Of a DNA stretch of 64,000 bases, positions 56,876 to 64,000 are shown piece after piece. Position 1 is the first letter of the stretch. Each line of letters opens with the position of its first letter. The notes beneath the pieces are model-generated. The model was not told the origin of the DNA, did not search any database, and was given only the letters and a program-made list of their open reading frames with translations. Made by a program: the position numbers and the translations under genes. Origin of the DNA: Pseudomonas neustonica (GTDB taxonomy: Bacteria > Pseudomonadota > Gammaproteobacteria > Pseudomonadales > Pseudomonadaceae); contig NZ_RKKU01000007.1 in the NCBI RefSeq assembly GCF_003797945.1, forward strand, positions 92,018 to 156,017, read 5' to 3'.

Positions 56876-58318
56876 CTAAATCCCCTCTGGCAACTGCTCT
56901 AGAATGCCCGGCGCGGAATACTGCCCGGTAGATTGCTGGCGCGACTCGGATTGGGGTTGGGTGACCCACTGGAGGATGTCGTGATAGCGGCGGATGTTCT
57001 GCACGTAATGCACTGGCTCTGAGCCGCGCGCATAGCCGTAGCGGGTTTGGGTGTACCACTGTTTCTTTTGCAGCAGCGGCAGGAAGTCCTTCACATCAAT
57101 CCAGCGGTTCGGATCACGCCCATTTTTCTCGGTCAGTTTGCGGGCGTCTTCCAGGTGGCCCAGGCCGACGTTGTAGGATGCCAGGGCAAACCAGGTGCGG
57201 TCTGGCTCAGGGATGTCCGTCGAGATCTGGTCGCGCACCCATACCAGATAACGTGCGCCACCCATGATGCTTTGCTGCGGATCAACCCGGTTGGTGACGC
57301 CGACAAATTTGGCGGTCGGTAGCGTCAGCATCATGAGGCCGCGTACCCCGGTTGCCGAGCGTGCGCTTTCATCCCAAAGTGACTCCTGGTACGCCATGGC
57401 AGCCAGCAGGCGCCAATCCAGACCGTACTGCTCACCCGCCTGGCGCAGAAAGGATTCGTAGCGTGGCAATCGTGACTGCATATGCTCGGCGAACGCGCGC
57501 GCGCCCACGTAATCGAGCACGTCCGAATGCCCGTAAAAGCGCTCAATCAGTTGGTCCAGGGTGCCATCGTCTTTGATTTTGGCAAAAAAAGCGCTTACCG
57601 CATCAAGCAGGGTCGTGTCGGCGTGCTGTTTCAGTGCCCAGGCCATGGGTTGTTCAGGGCCCAGATCAAAGGCCACGCTGACGGCGGGGTAGAAGGCCTG
57701 ATTGACCACCAGTTCATTGGAGTAGACCACCGCGGCGTCAATTTCATCATCGTTGACCATGCGTAGCAGATCCACTACCTCAACGTTGTCGGACTCCTCG
57801 AACTCCAACTCGGGGTGCTCCGCCTGCAGCCCGCGCAACTCATCGGCCAGGGTGCTGCCCTTGAGTACCATAAGACGCTGACCGTAGAGATCCGCAAGTT
57901 TGCGCGGCTTGCTGCTGCCACGACGATAGACGACTTGCGGGGTGACCTGCAGATAAGGCGTGGCGAAGCGAATCTGCTCCTGCCGTTCCGGATTGACCGT
58001 CAGGCCCGCAGCCGCAAGGTCAGGGCCATCGCTGCTACTCAGCTGCTGATACAGGCTTTCTACGGTGTCGGCGCTCTGGATATCCAACTCAACATTCAGG
58101 CTGTCGGCAAAGCGCTTGCTGAGCTCGTATTCCAGCCCGGTATCGCCGTTGCGGTCCTGATAGAACGTGGTCGGCGTATTGCGGGTGATCACGCGCAGTG
58201 ACCCTGCCTCCCGGATATCCTCCAGTTGGGTGCTCTTTTCACAGGCCGCCAGCAGCACTGCGCACAAGGCGACTGCCAGAGCCGGAAACGTTATTTTGCG
58301 TGCCGGTTTGTGATGCAT
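56876..58318 (-). CDS. mltF: Membrane-bound lytic murein transglycosylase F
   Basis: The 480-residue lipoprotein has a signal peptide with lipobox LLAAC near residue 26. An N-terminal solute-binding-like domain follows (LRVITRNTPTTFYQDRNGDTG, AGLTVNPERQEQIRFATPYL). The C-terminal lytic transglycosylase domain has the catalytic Glu in AMAYQESLWDESARSATGV and GLMMLTLPTAKFVGV. It cleaves peptidoglycan at the outer membrane. The start MHHKPARK at 58318 was chosen. It is divergent from purL, the usual Pseudomonas arrangement. Confidence 0.93.
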   Translation of the reverse strand: MHHKPARKITFPALAVALCAVLLAACEKSTQLEDIREAGSLRVITRNTPTTFYQDRNGDTGLEYELSKRFADSLNVELDIQSADTVESLYQQLSSSDGPDLAAAGLTVNPERQEQIRFATPYLQVTPQVVYRRGSSKPRKLADLYGQRLMVLKGSTLADELRGLQAEHPELEFEESDNVEVVDLLRMVNDDEIDAAVVYSNELVVNQAFYPAVSVAFDLGPEQPMAWALKQHADTTLLDAVSAFFAKIKDDGTLDQLIERFYGHSDVLDYVGARAFAEHMQSRLPRYESFLRQAGEQYGLDWRLLAAMAYQESLWDESARSATGVRGLMMLTLPTAKFVGVTNRVDPQQSIMGGARYLVWVRDQISTDIPEPDRTWFALASYNVGLGHLEDARKLTEKNGRDPNRWIDVKDFLPLLQKKQWYTQTRYGYARGSEPVHYVQNIRRYHDILQWVTQPQSESRQQSTGQYSAPGILEQLPEGI

Positions 58319-58478
58319 GGCGCCAGTATAGGCAAAACCGTCGCGGGGCAATAGCTTGAACTTGCATCGTGATTTTGCTCGACACAGGTGAATGTCCGGC
58401 ATGGTTCGCAGGCGCTGCTTGAGGTATCCTATGCGCCTTCTTTTTCCCATTTCCAGCATCTCCGAGGCCGTTACCGAC

Positions 58479-61400
58479 ATGCATATCCTGCGTGGAGCCC
58501 CAGCCCTTTCTGATTTTCGCCGCAGCAAGCTGCTTGCCCGTCTGCAAAACCGTGTCGCCGCCGTCAGCGGGGTGTATGCCGAATTCATGCATTTTGCCGA
58601 GCTGACTGCCGAGCTGGACGAGTCGTCCGAGCAGGTGCTGTCGCGCTTGCTGCGCTATGGCCCCTCGGTAGCAGTGGAAGAGCCCGTCGGCGAGCTGGTG
58701 CTGGTAATGCCGCGGTTTGGCACTATCTCACCCTGGTCGAGCAAGGCGACGGACATCGCGCGCAATTGTGGTCTCAGCCAGGTCGCGCGGATTGAGCGCG
58801 GAGTTGCCTACTACGTCAGCGGCGAGTTTAGCGCCGCGCAGCGCGAGCAGCTGGTGGCCGAACTATACGACCGCATGACCGAGGTAGCACTGGACGATCT
58901 GGACGCTGCCGCTGGCCTGTTCGCGCATACGCAGCCCAAGCCGTTTCAGCGGGTGGACGTGCTGGCAGGCGGGCGTGCTGCCCTGGCCGAGGCCAACAAC
59001 AGCCTGGGGCTGGCGTTGGCTGATGACGAGATTGATTATCTGGTCGAGAGCTTTACCGCCCTGGAGCGTAACCCCAGCGATGTCGAGCTGATGATGTTTG
59101 CCCAGGCCAACTCCGAGCACTGCCGCCACAAGATCTTTAATGCTACCTGGGATATCGATGGCGAGGCGCAGCAGAAAAGCCTGTTCGGCATGATCAAAAA
59201 CACCTTCGAGCTGCACCCCGAAGGCGTGCTGTCGGCCTATAAAGATAACGCTGCCGTGATTGAAGGCTTCACCGCAGGCCGCTTCTTCCCGGTGCCGGGC
59301 AGCAATGAGTACCGCGCGCATGAAGAGCCGGTGCATATTCTGATGAAGGTCGAAACGCATAACCACCCGACCGCGATTGCGCCATTCCCGGGTGCGGCGA
59401 CCGGTTCCGGCGGCGAGATTCGTGATGAAGGCGCGACCGGTATCGGCGGCAAGCCCAAGGCCGGTTTGAGCGGCTTTACCGTGTCCAACCTGCGCATTCC
59501 CGGCTTCACCCATGACTGGGAAGAAGACAACGGCAAGCCATCGCGCATTGTTACCCCGCTGCAGATCATGATCGAAGGTCCGCTGGGCGGCGCCGCGTTC
59601 AACAATGAATTTGGCCGTCCCAACCTGAACGGCTACTTCCGTACCTTTGAACAGACGATTGCCTCGCCACGTGGCCCGGAAACCCGTGGTTACCACAAGC
59701 CGATCATGATCGCCGGTGGCATGGGTAACATCCGCGCCAACCACGTTGAGAAGTCCGAGATTCCGGTGGGTGCCAAGCTGGTGGTATTGGGCGGCCCAGC
59801 CATGTTGATTGGTCTGGGCGGTGGCGCAGCCTCTTCCATGGCGACCGGCAGCAGTGCCGAGAACCTGGATTTTGCCTCGGTACAGCGCGAAAACCCGGAA
59901 ATGGAGCGCCGCTGTCAGGAGGTTATCGACCGGTGCTGGCAGCTGGGTGACAAAAACCCCATCGCCTTCATCCATGACGTAGGTGCAGGCGGTTTGTCCA
60001 ACGCCTTCCCTGAGCTGGTCAATGATGGCGGACGCGGTGGTCGCTTTGAGCTGCGCGATGTACCTAACGACGAGCCGGGCATGAGCCCACTGGAGATCTG
60101 GTCCAACGAATCCCAGGAACGCTACGTCATGGCGGTACCTAACGCCGACTACGAGCGTTTTGAAGCCATTTGTCAGCGCGAACGTTGCCCCTTTGCCGTC
60201 GTGGGTGAAGCCACAGAAGAGCAACTGCTGGTGCTGAACGATCAGCACTTCGACAACCAGCCGGTTGATATGCCGCTCTCGGTATTGCTCGGCAAGCCGC
60301 CACGTATGCACCGCAGCGTGACCCGCGAGGCTGAGCAAGGCGACGACTTTGATGCCGCAACCGTAGAGCTGGCCGAAGCTGCTGACCGCGTATTGCGTTT
60401 GCCCGCCGTTGCCAGCAAGAGCTTCCTGATTACCATTGGTGATCGCAGCATCACTGGCCTGGTTGCCCGCGACCAGATGGTCGGCCCATGGCAGGTCCCG
60501 GTTGCCGATTGCGCCGTCACCGCTACCAGCTTTGATGTGAATACCGGTGAAGCCATGGCCATGGGCGAGCGTACCCCGCTGGCCCTGTTGGATGCGCCTG
60601 CCTCCGGCCGCATGGCGGTAGCAGAAACGGTCACCAACCTGGCCGCCGCCCGTATTGAAAAGCTGTCGGACATCAAGCTGTCCGCCAACTGGATGTCGGC
60701 CGCAGGCCACCCCGGTGAAGACGCGCGCTTGTACGAGACGGTCAAAGCCGTGGGTATGGAGCTGTGTCCCGAGCTGGGCATTACCATCCCGGTGGGCAAA
60801 GACTCCATGTCAATGAAGACCCGTTGGGATGACGCCGGCACTGACAAGTCAGTCACCTCGCCGTTGTCATTGATCGTCACCGGCTTTGCGCCAGTGCAAG
60901 ACGTACGCGCCACCCTGACGCCGCAATTGCGTCTGGATCATGGCCCCACAGACTTGATCGCAATCGACCTGGGGCGTGGCCAGAACCGTATGGGCGGCTC
61001 CGCTCTGGCGCAGGTATACAACAAGATCGGTCAGCAGGTGCCTGATCTGGACGATGCCGAAGACCTGAAAGCCTTCTTCGCCGTCATTCAGGGGCTGAAC
61101 CAGGATGAGCTGCTGCTTGCCTATCATGACCGCTCTGACGGTGGCCTCTTCACCACGCTGACAGAAATGGCGTTTGCCGCCCGTTGCGGCTTGAGCATCA
61201 ACCTCGATGTGCTCACCCAGGACAGCAAGGCACTGCCCGCTGTGCTGTTCAGCGAAGAACTCGGCGCCGTTATCCAAGTATCGCAGGAAGATACCGCCGA
61301 CGTGCTCAGCCAGTTCTCCGATGCGGGGCTGGAGGAGTGCTGCGCCGTGATCGGTCAGCCAACCAGCGATCCTGCCATTGTCTTCCAGTTGGCCGGTGAA

Positions 61401-62375
61401 ACAGTTCTGGAAAACTCCCGCGCCGCCTGGCAGCGCGTCTGGACAGAAACCAGCTGGCAGATCCAGCGCCTGCGTGACAACGCAGACTGCGCTGATCAGG
61501 AGTTTGAAGCCATCGCCGATGATGCCAACCCCGGCTTGCAGGCGCTGCTCAGCTTTGAACTCAATGACGATATTGCTGCTGGCCTCATCGCCAATGGCAA
61601 CCGTCCGCGTATCGCCATCCTGCGTGAACAGGGCGTCAACGGCCAGGTCGAAATGGCCGCCGCGTTCAATCGTGCTGGCTTTACCGCCATTGATGTTCAC
61701 ATGAGTGACATTCTCAGTGGCCGCGTCACGCTGGAAGGCTTCCGTGGCCTGGTAGCGTGCGGTGGCTTCTCCTACGGTGACGTATTGGGTGCAGGGGAGG
61801 GCTGGGCCAAGTCCATTCTGTTTAACAGCATCGCGCGCGAAGCCTTCACCGAGTTCTTCGCTCGTACGGATACCTTTGCGTTGGGCGTGTGCAACGGCTG
61901 TCAGATGCTCTCCAACCTGCGCGAACTCATCCCGGGCAGCGATCACTGGCCGCACTTTGTACGCAACAAGTCTGAGCAGTTTGAAGCACGCGTTGCCATG
62001 GTAGAAGTGCAGCCGTCGCCGTCGATCTTCCTCAACGGCATGGTTGGCTCGCGTATGCCGATTGCCATCGCCCATGGTGAAGGTCACGCCGAGTTTGCCG
62101 ACAGCGCCGCCGTCGACGCCTGTGAAGCAGCCAACGCCGTTGCCCTGCGTTATGTTGATAACCGTGGCCGCATGACCGAACGCTACCCGGCCAACCCTAA
62201 CGGCTCACCGCGCGGTATTACCGGCCTGACTACTCGCGACGGACGCGTCACCATCATGATGCCCCACCCCGAGCGGGTATTCCGCGCCGTACAGAACTCC
62301 TGGTATCCCGATGACTGGAGCGAGGACGGCGGCTGGATGCGCATGTTCCGCAATGCGCGGGTGTGGGTCGGTTAA
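58479..62375 (+). CDS. purL: Phosphoribosylformylglycinamidine synthase
   Basis: The 1298-residue large-type PurL has an N-terminal domain from [15 protein letters not shown], a central FGAM synthase core with [24 protein letters not shown] and GVGKDS-like motifs, and a C-terminal glutaminase with the catalytic Cys in [11 protein letters not shown] and the His in MMPHPERVF. It catalyses step four of purine synthesis. The start at 58479 gives the length usual in Pseudomonas. It ends in a strong hairpin. Confidence 0.96.
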   Translation: MHILRGAPALSDFRRSKLLARLQNRVAAVSGVYAEFMHFAELTAELDESSEQVLSRLLRYGPSVAVEEPVGELVLVMPRFGTISPWSSKATDIARNCGLSQVARIERGVAYYVSGEFSAAQREQLVAELYDRMTEVALDDLDAAAGLFAHTQPKPFQRVDVLAGGRAALAEANNSLGLALADDEIDYLVESFTALERNPSDVELMMFAQANSEHCRHKIFNATWDIDGEAQQKSLFGMIKNTFELHPEGVLSAYKDNAAVIEGFTAGRFFPVPGSNEYRAHEEPVHILMKVETHNHPTAIAPFPGAATGSGGEIRDEGATGIGGKPKAGLSGFTVSNLRIPGFTHDWEEDNGKPSRIVTPLQIMIEGPLGGAAFNNEFGRPNLNGYFRTFEQTIASPRGPETRGYHKPIMIAGGMGNIRANHVEKSEIPVGAKLVVLGGPAMLIGLGGGAASSMATGSSAENLDFASVQRENPEMERRCQEVIDRCWQLGDKNPIAFIHDVGAGGLSNAFPELVNDGGRGGRFELRDVPNDEPGMSPLEIWSNESQERYVMAVPNADYERFEAICQRERCPFAVVGEATEEQLLVLNDQHFDNQPVDMPLSVLLGKPPRMHRSVTREAEQGDDFDAATVELAEAADRVLRLPAVASKSFLITIGDRSITGLVARDQMVGPWQVPVADCAVTATSFDVNTGEAMAMGERTPLALLDAPASGRMAVAETVTNLAAARIEKLSDIKLSANWMSAAGHPGEDARLYETVKAVGMELCPELGITIPVGKDSMSMKTRWDDAGTDKSVTSPLSLIVTGFAPVQDVRATLTPQLRLDHGPTDLIAIDLGRGQNRMGGSALAQVYNKIGQQVPDLDDAEDLKAFFAVIQGLNQDELLLAYHDRSDGGLFTTLTEMAFAARCGLSINLDVLTQDSKALPAVLFSEELGAVIQVSQEDTADVLSQFSDAGLEECCAVIGQPTSDPAIVFQLAGETVLENSRAAWQRVWTETSWQIQRLRDNADCADQEFEAIADDANPGLQALLSFELNDDIAAGLIANGNRPRIAILREQGVNGQVEMAAAFNRAGFTAIDVHMSDILSGRVTLEGFRGLVACGGFSYGDVLGAGEGWAKSILFNSIAREAFTEFFARTDTFALGVCNGCQMLSNLRELIPGSDHWPHFVRNKSEQFEARVAMVEVQPSPSIFLNGMVGSRMPIAIAHGEGHAEFADSAAVDACEAANAVALRYVDNRGRMTERYPANPNGSPRGITGLTTRDGRVTIMMPHPERVFRAVQNSWYPDDWSEDGGWMRMFRNARVWVG

Positions 62376-62703
62376 CCCCAGCCAACGCAGCTAACACACA
62401 ATCCCGGCACCCGCCGGGATTGTGCTTTCTGGCCCCCGCATAGCCAAAAAATGCCTTGGACAAACCCCGCCAAGCTGGATTACTCTCGAACCAAGCAAAG
62501 GAATTGCAGTTAATCCCGTCCCTCAGGTGGTTCTCAACCGCCGCCATGGCAAGGACAGCCAGCATTCCTTCACTCCCAATGTTAAACCGGCCCAACGGGT
62601 CTGTAGATAGAGCAGGGCGCTAGCGTGCCTGGGGTTAAGCCATCAACCGGAAAACGCCCGGCCCAGTAGAGTCTGTACCGCGCGATAAGGTTCTGTCAGA
62701 AGC
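62376..62703. other. Intergenic stretch downstream of purL
   Basis: There are 328 bases between purL and the integrase fragment. It holds the purL terminator (62397-62424). I see no supported gene beyond that. Remains of an integrase catalytic domain would be expected here if the integrase gene had only a point stop, but none is seen. Confidence 0.45.
62397..62424 (+). terminator. purL terminator hairpin
   Basis: A perfect 12-bp stem, CACAATCCCGGC / GCCGGGATTGTG, with a 4-base loop is followed by CTTTCT and lies 21 bases after the purL stop. Confidence 0.75.
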
Positions 62704-63051
62704 TCAATAATGCTCATGGCTTCTGTGTGCGTAAGCAATACCGGCGTTGACCCGTATGGTGTCACCAATATCACCCAGCGGCTGCTCAAGTACCCGCGAA
62801 TACAGAAACACAATGGCATTCAGTGCGAGATTCTGCGTCGCAGCCGCCACTTGCCGATCGGTGGCAAGCCAACTGAGAAAGGTGTTCACCTCAGCCGGGC
62901 CAAGCTCCAATGGATGACGCAACTTGTTAAAGCGAATGAAGTAACGAATCCAGTACCAGTAGCTCTTTTCGGTACGAATGCTGTAATGATTAACACGAAT
63001 GACCGCCCGAAATTGATCACGCAAGCGGGGTCGGGGAGATAGGCTGTCCAT
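62704..63051 (-). pseudogene. Truncated integron-type integrase (N-terminal domain only)
   Basis: The 115-residue product resembles the N-terminal SAM-like domain of IntI integrases of Pseudomonas chromosomal integrons (LRDQFRAVIRVNHYSIRTEKSY, WYWIRYFIRFNKLRHP, VNTFLSWLATDRQVAAATQN). It stops near residue 100-115 with a non-family tail, so the whole catalytic domain (Arg, HxxR, Tyr) is missing. It should be inactive as a recombinase. Its orientation places any attI and cassettes to its right, where the TIR gene lies. Confidence 0.8.
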
Positions 63052-63204
63052 GCTGACTCCTTAGCTGGTTATTTATACAGTAGTAATAGATTCATGAAAT
63101 GTCGAAGTCAAGCGAATACGTACGGAATTACCAAGATGGGCGTAACGTAATGATTTTAATGAAAAAATATTTTGACGGTGACGGCAGTATTCCGGAGTTA
63201 TCTC

Positions 63205-63256
63205 GAACGCGCGGTTATGCATTAACACCGCGTTCTATCTAATCACTGTTAGAACT
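63205..63256. repeat. Alternating inverted repeats upstream of the TIR gene
   Basis: GAACGCG and CGCGTTC form a 7-bp stem. After a two-base internal mismatch it continues with GTTA/TAAC around a TGCAT loop. The GTTC then also pairs in GTTCTA / TAGAAC further right, ending near GTTAGAAC. The stem-mismatch-stem form and GTTA/TAAC ends recall integron attC/attI sites, but a proper GTTRRRY core is not present. It may instead be a promoter or terminator structure. Confidence 0.3.
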
Positions 63257-63280
63257 AAATTAAAGTAAGGAGACAACATC

Positions 63281-63826
63281 ATGGCAAGATGTACTGCACC
63301 AGTGAGAGGGCATAGTTCGGCCGAAGCCGCAGCAAATTGTCCAGCGTGTCGTTATAAGAGTCGCGGGTACGGTGGCTATAGCGGTTACAGTTCTTCATAT
63401 CCATCGTATTCTGGCACGAGTAGCTACTCCAGTAGTGGTGGTAGCAGCTCCAGAAGCTCAAAGCCTCGCTGGTCTAAGTCCAGCTCTTCAGTTTCGTATA
63501 CTTCGTCTCAAATTCAATCATTAACACCTGTAAGGCAGGCAGTTGAAGTTAAAGCAGCTGCCCAGCCTGATATTCGAGATGCATTTTTATGCCATGCGTG
63601 GGCTGATCGTAAAGAGTCAGCTAAAGAGTTGCATGATTTACTTGAGGCTGCTGGTGTAAAAGTTTGGTTTAGTGAAAAAGATCTTGGTCTTGGTGTGCCA
63701 ATGATGCGAGCCATCGACAAGGGCTTAGCAAATTCCAAAGTGGGGCTCGTTTTGGTAACTCCTGCAATGCTGGAGCGTCTGCCAAAAGAAAGTGTTGCTG
63801 ATAAAGAGGGCGGCGGCAAAAACTGA
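63281..63826 (+). pseudogene. TIR-domain protein, 3' truncated
   Basis: The 181-residue product has a short metal-binding-like N-terminus (Cys4, His11, Cys20, Cys23). A Ser/Tyr/Gly-rich low-complexity linker (about 28-80) follows, then a TIR domain from about residue 99 (RDAFLCHAWADRKESAKELH, GVKVWFSEKDLGLGVPMMRA). Family members continue past the conserved Glu of the VADKE motif (residue 176); here it is followed by GGGKN and a stop, so the last TIR helix is lost. TIR proteins are often NAD-cleaving defence proteins. GGAGA precedes the ATG. The region is AT-richer than its neighbours. Confidence 0.75.
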
Positions 63827-63859
63827 GTGCAACACCTGACCTTTCCGGTACGGTGCTGC

Positions 63860-64000
63860 CCTATGTCTTATTCGGGTTCTACCCCGTTACTGCGGACACT
63901 CTTGAAAAGAGGCACAATGTGCCAAAGGAGTGTTCATGTCCAAACGCAGAAAATACAGCCCTGAATTCAAGCGCGAAGCCATCGCGCTATCTCGCCAGCC
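63860..64000 (+). mobile_element. Left end of an IS3-family-like insertion sequence (partial)
   Basis: GTTACTGCGGACAC (63887-63900) followed by a short leader and an OrfA start resembles the left ends of IS3-group elements. The exact boundary cannot be fixed: the TIR homology stops at about 63808, and 63809-63865 is of unknown origin. The element runs beyond the window. Confidence 0.55.
63936..64000 (+). CDS. IS3-type transposase OrfA (partial)
   Basis: ATG at 63936 after AAAGGAG opens a frame reading MSKRRKYSPEFKREAIALSR. This is the typical helix-turn-helix N-terminus of IS3-family OrfA proteins, running off the end of the window. OrfA binds the terminal repeats; an OrfB with the DDE domain should follow outside. 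Confidence 0.8.
   Translation, partial: MSKRRKYSPEFKREAIALSRQ

Noticed and set aside
62254..62595. Minus-strand open frame overlapping the purL end
   Set aside because: Mostly antisense to purL and its terminator, starts with TTG and has no recognisable domain.

Overview
The window reads as chromosome of a gamma-proteobacterium of the Pseudomonas group. Gene content and order are typical of that group: kdsD-kdsC-lptC-lptA-lptB-rpoN-hpf-ptsN-rapZ-ptsO, mlaFEDCB-ibaG-murA-hisG-hisD-hisC-algW, bioBFHCD, folM-folE-folX, egtB-egtD and a 1298-residue PurL. A marine or pertucinogena-type (Halopseudomonas-like) lineage is my inference from moderate GC and the gene set; it is not proven here.

Layout. 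1-0.8 kb: tail of a two-component pair. 0.8-3.75 kb: minus-strand cluster folM-folE-folX, DUF1244, HopJ-like and RDD (tetrahydromonapterin synthesis). 3.9-5.4 kb: a LitR/PplR-type MerR regulator converging with a short LOV blue-light receptor. 5.5-15.7 kb: flavodoxin, Crp-like regulator, class II aldolase plus alpha/beta hydrolase, an unknown membrane protein, YaaA, PhoH-like ATPase, RhlB-type helicase, carboxylesterase, EfpL. 15.8-22.3 kb: MscK-like channel, acyl-CoA dehydrogenase, SrkA. 22.3-27.8 kb: comF divergent from the biotin operon across a BirA operator. 27.8-29 kb: a small protein resembling the ends of flagellar rod/hook proteins and a SprA-like putative metalloprotease. 29-31 kb: second acyl-CoA dehydrogenase behind a PsrA-like operator. 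31-35.4 kb: egtBD, darP, pmbA. 35.5-42.5 kb: the large LPS-transport/sigma-54/PTS-Ntr cluster. 42.7-50.5 kb: the mla-mur-his cluster. 50.6-56.6 kb: algW, a Nif3-like gene, cysD, cysNC, tadA. 56.9-62.4 kb: mltF divergent from purL. 62.7-64 kb: an AT-richer accessory edge with a truncated integron-type integrase, a truncated TIR gene and the start of an IS3-like element.

The most striking unexplained structure is a family of six intergenic elements. Each has a left array of 7-bp AAGCNNN units, a central loop, and a right array of NNNGCTT units (near 10.5, 24.2, 35.5, 49.4, 53.8-54.3 and 56.6 kb). They lie between otherwise ordinary genes, several inside operons directly before a start codon. 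In the cysD-cysN copy the loop holds a complete four-helix-bundle (S23-type) gene. This resembles the stem-with-ORF architecture of 23S rRNA intervening sequences. I propose that these form one family of stem-loop elements, with the S23 copy as its full-length member. A second point of interest is the LOV/LitR light-sensing pair next to the pterin genes.
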